Source: an uncultured Collinsella sp. (GTDB taxonomy: Bacteria; Actinomycetota; Coriobacteriia; Coriobacteriales; Coriobacteriaceae). Taken from it: a stretch of DNA of 6,468 nucleotides. The notes beneath the pieces are model-generated. The model saw nothing but the letters and a program-made list of their open reading frames with translations, had not been told where the DNA came from and did no database searches. The translations under genes and the position numbers were made by a program. Positions within the stretch are counted from its first letter, which is position 1, and every line of letters starts with the position of its first letter. The stretch covers positions 1 to 6,468 of the forward strand of contig CABTZM010000123.1 in the NCBI GenBank assembly GCA_902489295.1, given 5' to 3'. Below, piece by piece: positions 5,015-6,468 of the stretch.

Positions 5015-6409
5015 ATGACCCAGGAGACGGTTAAGAACGGCACTGAAGCCCTGTTCACTCGCGAAGGCATGCCTCCCGTTAAGGAAATGATCCCGTGTGC
5101 CCTTCAGCACGTACTGGCATCGTATGCCGGCATCATCACCCCGGCTGTCATCATGGCCGGCGTCTACGGCTTTAATAGCCAGCAGAGTACCGACATCATC
5201 CAGGTCGCGCTCATTCTTTCGGCGATCGATACGGCCCTTCAGGCCTTCGCTCCCTTCCGTCGCATCGGCGGCGGCCTGCCCATCGTCATGGGCGTTTCGT
5301 TCGCGTTCCTGCCGGCTCTGCAGGCCATGGGTGCCTCGGGCTTTAGCTTTGGTGCGCTGCTGGGCGGCGAGATCGTCGGCGGCGCCGTCGCGGTCCTCTT
5401 TGGTCTGGCCTACAGCAAGATCAAGTGGCTGTTCCCGCCCGTCGTGACCGGTACGGTCATCTTCTCCATCGGCGTTTCGCTGTATCCCACGGCCGTCAAG
5501 TATATGGCCGGCGGTATGGGTACGCCGCTGTGGGGCACTCCGCAGGCCTGGTGCGTCGCTCTTATCACCTTCGCCGTGGTCTTTGCGCTCGCCAACTTTG
5601 GCAAGGGCACGCTCAAGCTGGGATCCGTGTTCTTTGGCATGATCGTTGGCATGATCGTTTCGATCCCCTTTGGCATGATCGACTTCTCCAGCGTCGCCAC
5701 CGCTCAGGTCTTCGCCCTTCCCAAGCTCATGCCCTACGCGCTCGAGTTTGATCCCGAAGTCTGCATTACCCTCGCCGTCGTGTTCCCCATGGTTGCCATC
5801 CAGGTTATCGGTGACGTCTCCGCCGCCTGCCTGGGCTCCATCGACCGTATGCCCACCGAGCGCGAGCTCTCCGGCGCTATCGTGTCCCAGGGCCTCACCT
5901 CTATGGTCGGCGGCCTGCTGGGCGGTCTTCCCACCAGCGCCCTTGGCCAGAACGTGGGCATCATCTGCTCCAACAAGGTCGTCAACAAGTGGGTCTTTGT
6001 GATCATCGCGGCCGTCTTTGCCATCGCCGGTCTGTTCCCGCAGCTCTCTGCCGTCCTTTCCGCTATCCCGCAGCCCGTCATCGGCGGCGCGACCGTCGGC
6101 GTCTTTGGCACCATCACCATGAACGGCGTGCGCATGTTCACCCGCGAGGGCCTCACGCAGCGCACTACCACCATCGTCGGCACCTCCGTCGTCTTTGGTC
6201 TGGGTATCTGGATGGCCAGCGGTTGCCTTGCCGGCGAGGGTATGCCCGCCTGGGTGTCCACCGTCATCGGCTCCAATGCCGTGACCCCCACCGCCATCAT
6301 GGCCATTGTCCTTAACCTGATCCTTCCGCAGACGCCGGTCGTGGCTCAGCACATCGATGCTGCCAAGGACGCTGCCGTGGATCTGGTCTTGCCCGAGAGC
6401 AAGAAGTAA
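5015..6409 (+). CDS. NCS2 family nucleobase:cation symporter (xanthine/uracil permease family), variant motifs
   Basis: This is an inner-membrane transporter of the NCS2/NAT family, whose members import xanthine, uric acid, uracil or related bases with H+ or Na+. The product is 464 aa with about 14 hydrophobic segments. The TM1 QH motif is at Q31-H32 (ALQHVLASYAG, 29-39); PPVVTGTVIFSIG lies at 141-153; the TM8 region at about 248-270 contains Q263-V-I-G-D267; LPTSALGQNVG lies at 305-315 in TM10. The family's TM8 motif is normally E-x-x-G-D, so Gln263 replaces the substrate-contacting Glu. The NAT signature QNxGxxxxT reads QNVGIICSN, with Asn320 replacing Thr. Substrate is therefore uncertain. 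I chose ATG at 5015 because an in-frame ATG at 4928 abuts the -10 box, lacks a ribosome site and adds 29 unlike-family residues. The site at 5015 has only a weak GGTGG at 4 bases spacing. The gene is divergent from the PAS-HTH regulator, its probable controller. Confidence 0.9.
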   Translation: MTQETVKNGTEALFTREGMPPVKEMIPCALQHVLASYAGIITPAVIMAGVYGFNSQQSTDIIQVALILSAIDTALQAFAPFRRIGGGLPIVMGVSFAFLPALQAMGASGFSFGALLGGEIVGGAVAVLFGLAYSKIKWLFPPVVTGTVIFSIGVSLYPTAVKYMAGGMGTPLWGTPQAWCVALITFAVVFALANFGKGTLKLGSVFFGMIVGMIVSIPFGMIDFSSVATAQVFALPKLMPYALEFDPEVCITLAVVFPMVAIQVIGDVSAACLGSIDRMPTERELSGAIVSQGLTSMVGGLLGGLPTSALGQNVGIICSNKVVNKWVFVIIAAVFAIAGLFPQLSAVLSAIPQPVIGGATVGVFGTITMNGVRMFTREGLTQRTTTIVGTSVVFGLGIWMASGCLAGEGMPAWVSTVIGSNAVTPTAIMAIVLNLILPQTPVVAQHIDAAKDAAVDLVLPESKK

Positions 6410-6425
6410 CCAATTCGGTGCTATT

Positions 6426-6457
6426 CGTCGGCGGGCGCATCGCCTCGTCCGCCGACG
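6426..6457. terminator. GC-rich hairpin behind the permease gene, no visible U tract
   Basis: CGTCGGCGG (6426-6434) pairs perfectly with CCGCCGACG (6449-6457). Two further pairs beyond a G-U extend the stem to about 12 bp with an 8-base loop. It starts 16 bases after the permease stop codon. Only TCATGCGGCGC follows before the window ends, so there is no T run. It could be a non-canonical or Rho-assisted terminator, or an mRNA 3'-end stabiliser. Confidence 0.5.
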
Positions 6458-6468
6458 TCATGCGGCGC

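Noticed and set aside
4976..6352. A 458-codon open frame on the minus strand opposite the permease
   Set aside because: The translation is extremely rich in Asp, Gly, His and Lys, which is the expected antisense mirror of hydrophobic membrane segments. It has no family resemblance.

Overview
The window looks like chromosomal DNA of a GC-rich Gram-positive actinobacterium, most plausibly a gut member of the Coriobacteriia (Collinsella-like). That placement is an inference from base composition, protein style and gene content, not from a marker gene. There are five complete protein genes in two functional blocks. I see no RNA gene, insertion sequence, CRISPR array, prophage or attachment site.

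Left block (1-3245, minus strand): a two-gene operon read right to left. A long U32-family protein (831 aa), with the Fe-S cysteine signature and an RlhA/DUF3656-like layout, is followed 15 bases later by a short S4-less RluA-family pseudouridine synthase (219 aa). A perfect hairpin at 1-33 closes the operon. Characterised relatives of both proteins modify RNA (5-hydroxycytidine or hydroxyuridine formation, and pseudouridine formation), so this is best read as an RNA-modification operon that acts on rRNA or tRNA.

Right block (3246-6468): ridA (plus) and a YheO/DauR-type PAS-HTH regulator (minus) converge on a strong bidirectional terminator. The regulator is divergent from a 464-aa NCS2 nucleobase permease (plus). 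The 352-base divergent region is AT-rich and holds back-to-back promoter candidates and a Fur-like sequence. The regulator probably senses a small molecule and controls the permease and itself. RidA removes reactive enamine/imine intermediates of amino-acid catabolism, so its tie to the permease is only positional.

The genes are mostly ordinary housekeeping and uptake functions. The points most worth checking are: a permease whose two main substrate-site motifs differ from the usual NCS2 residues (Gln for Glu in the TM8 E-x-x-G-D motif, Asn for Thr in the TM10 QNxG motif); the pairing of a U32 hydroxylase-like protein with a pseudouridine synthase; a second Cys cluster in the C-terminal half of the U32 protein; and the control sites between the regulator and the permease. 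I found no convincing evidence of a wholly new system.
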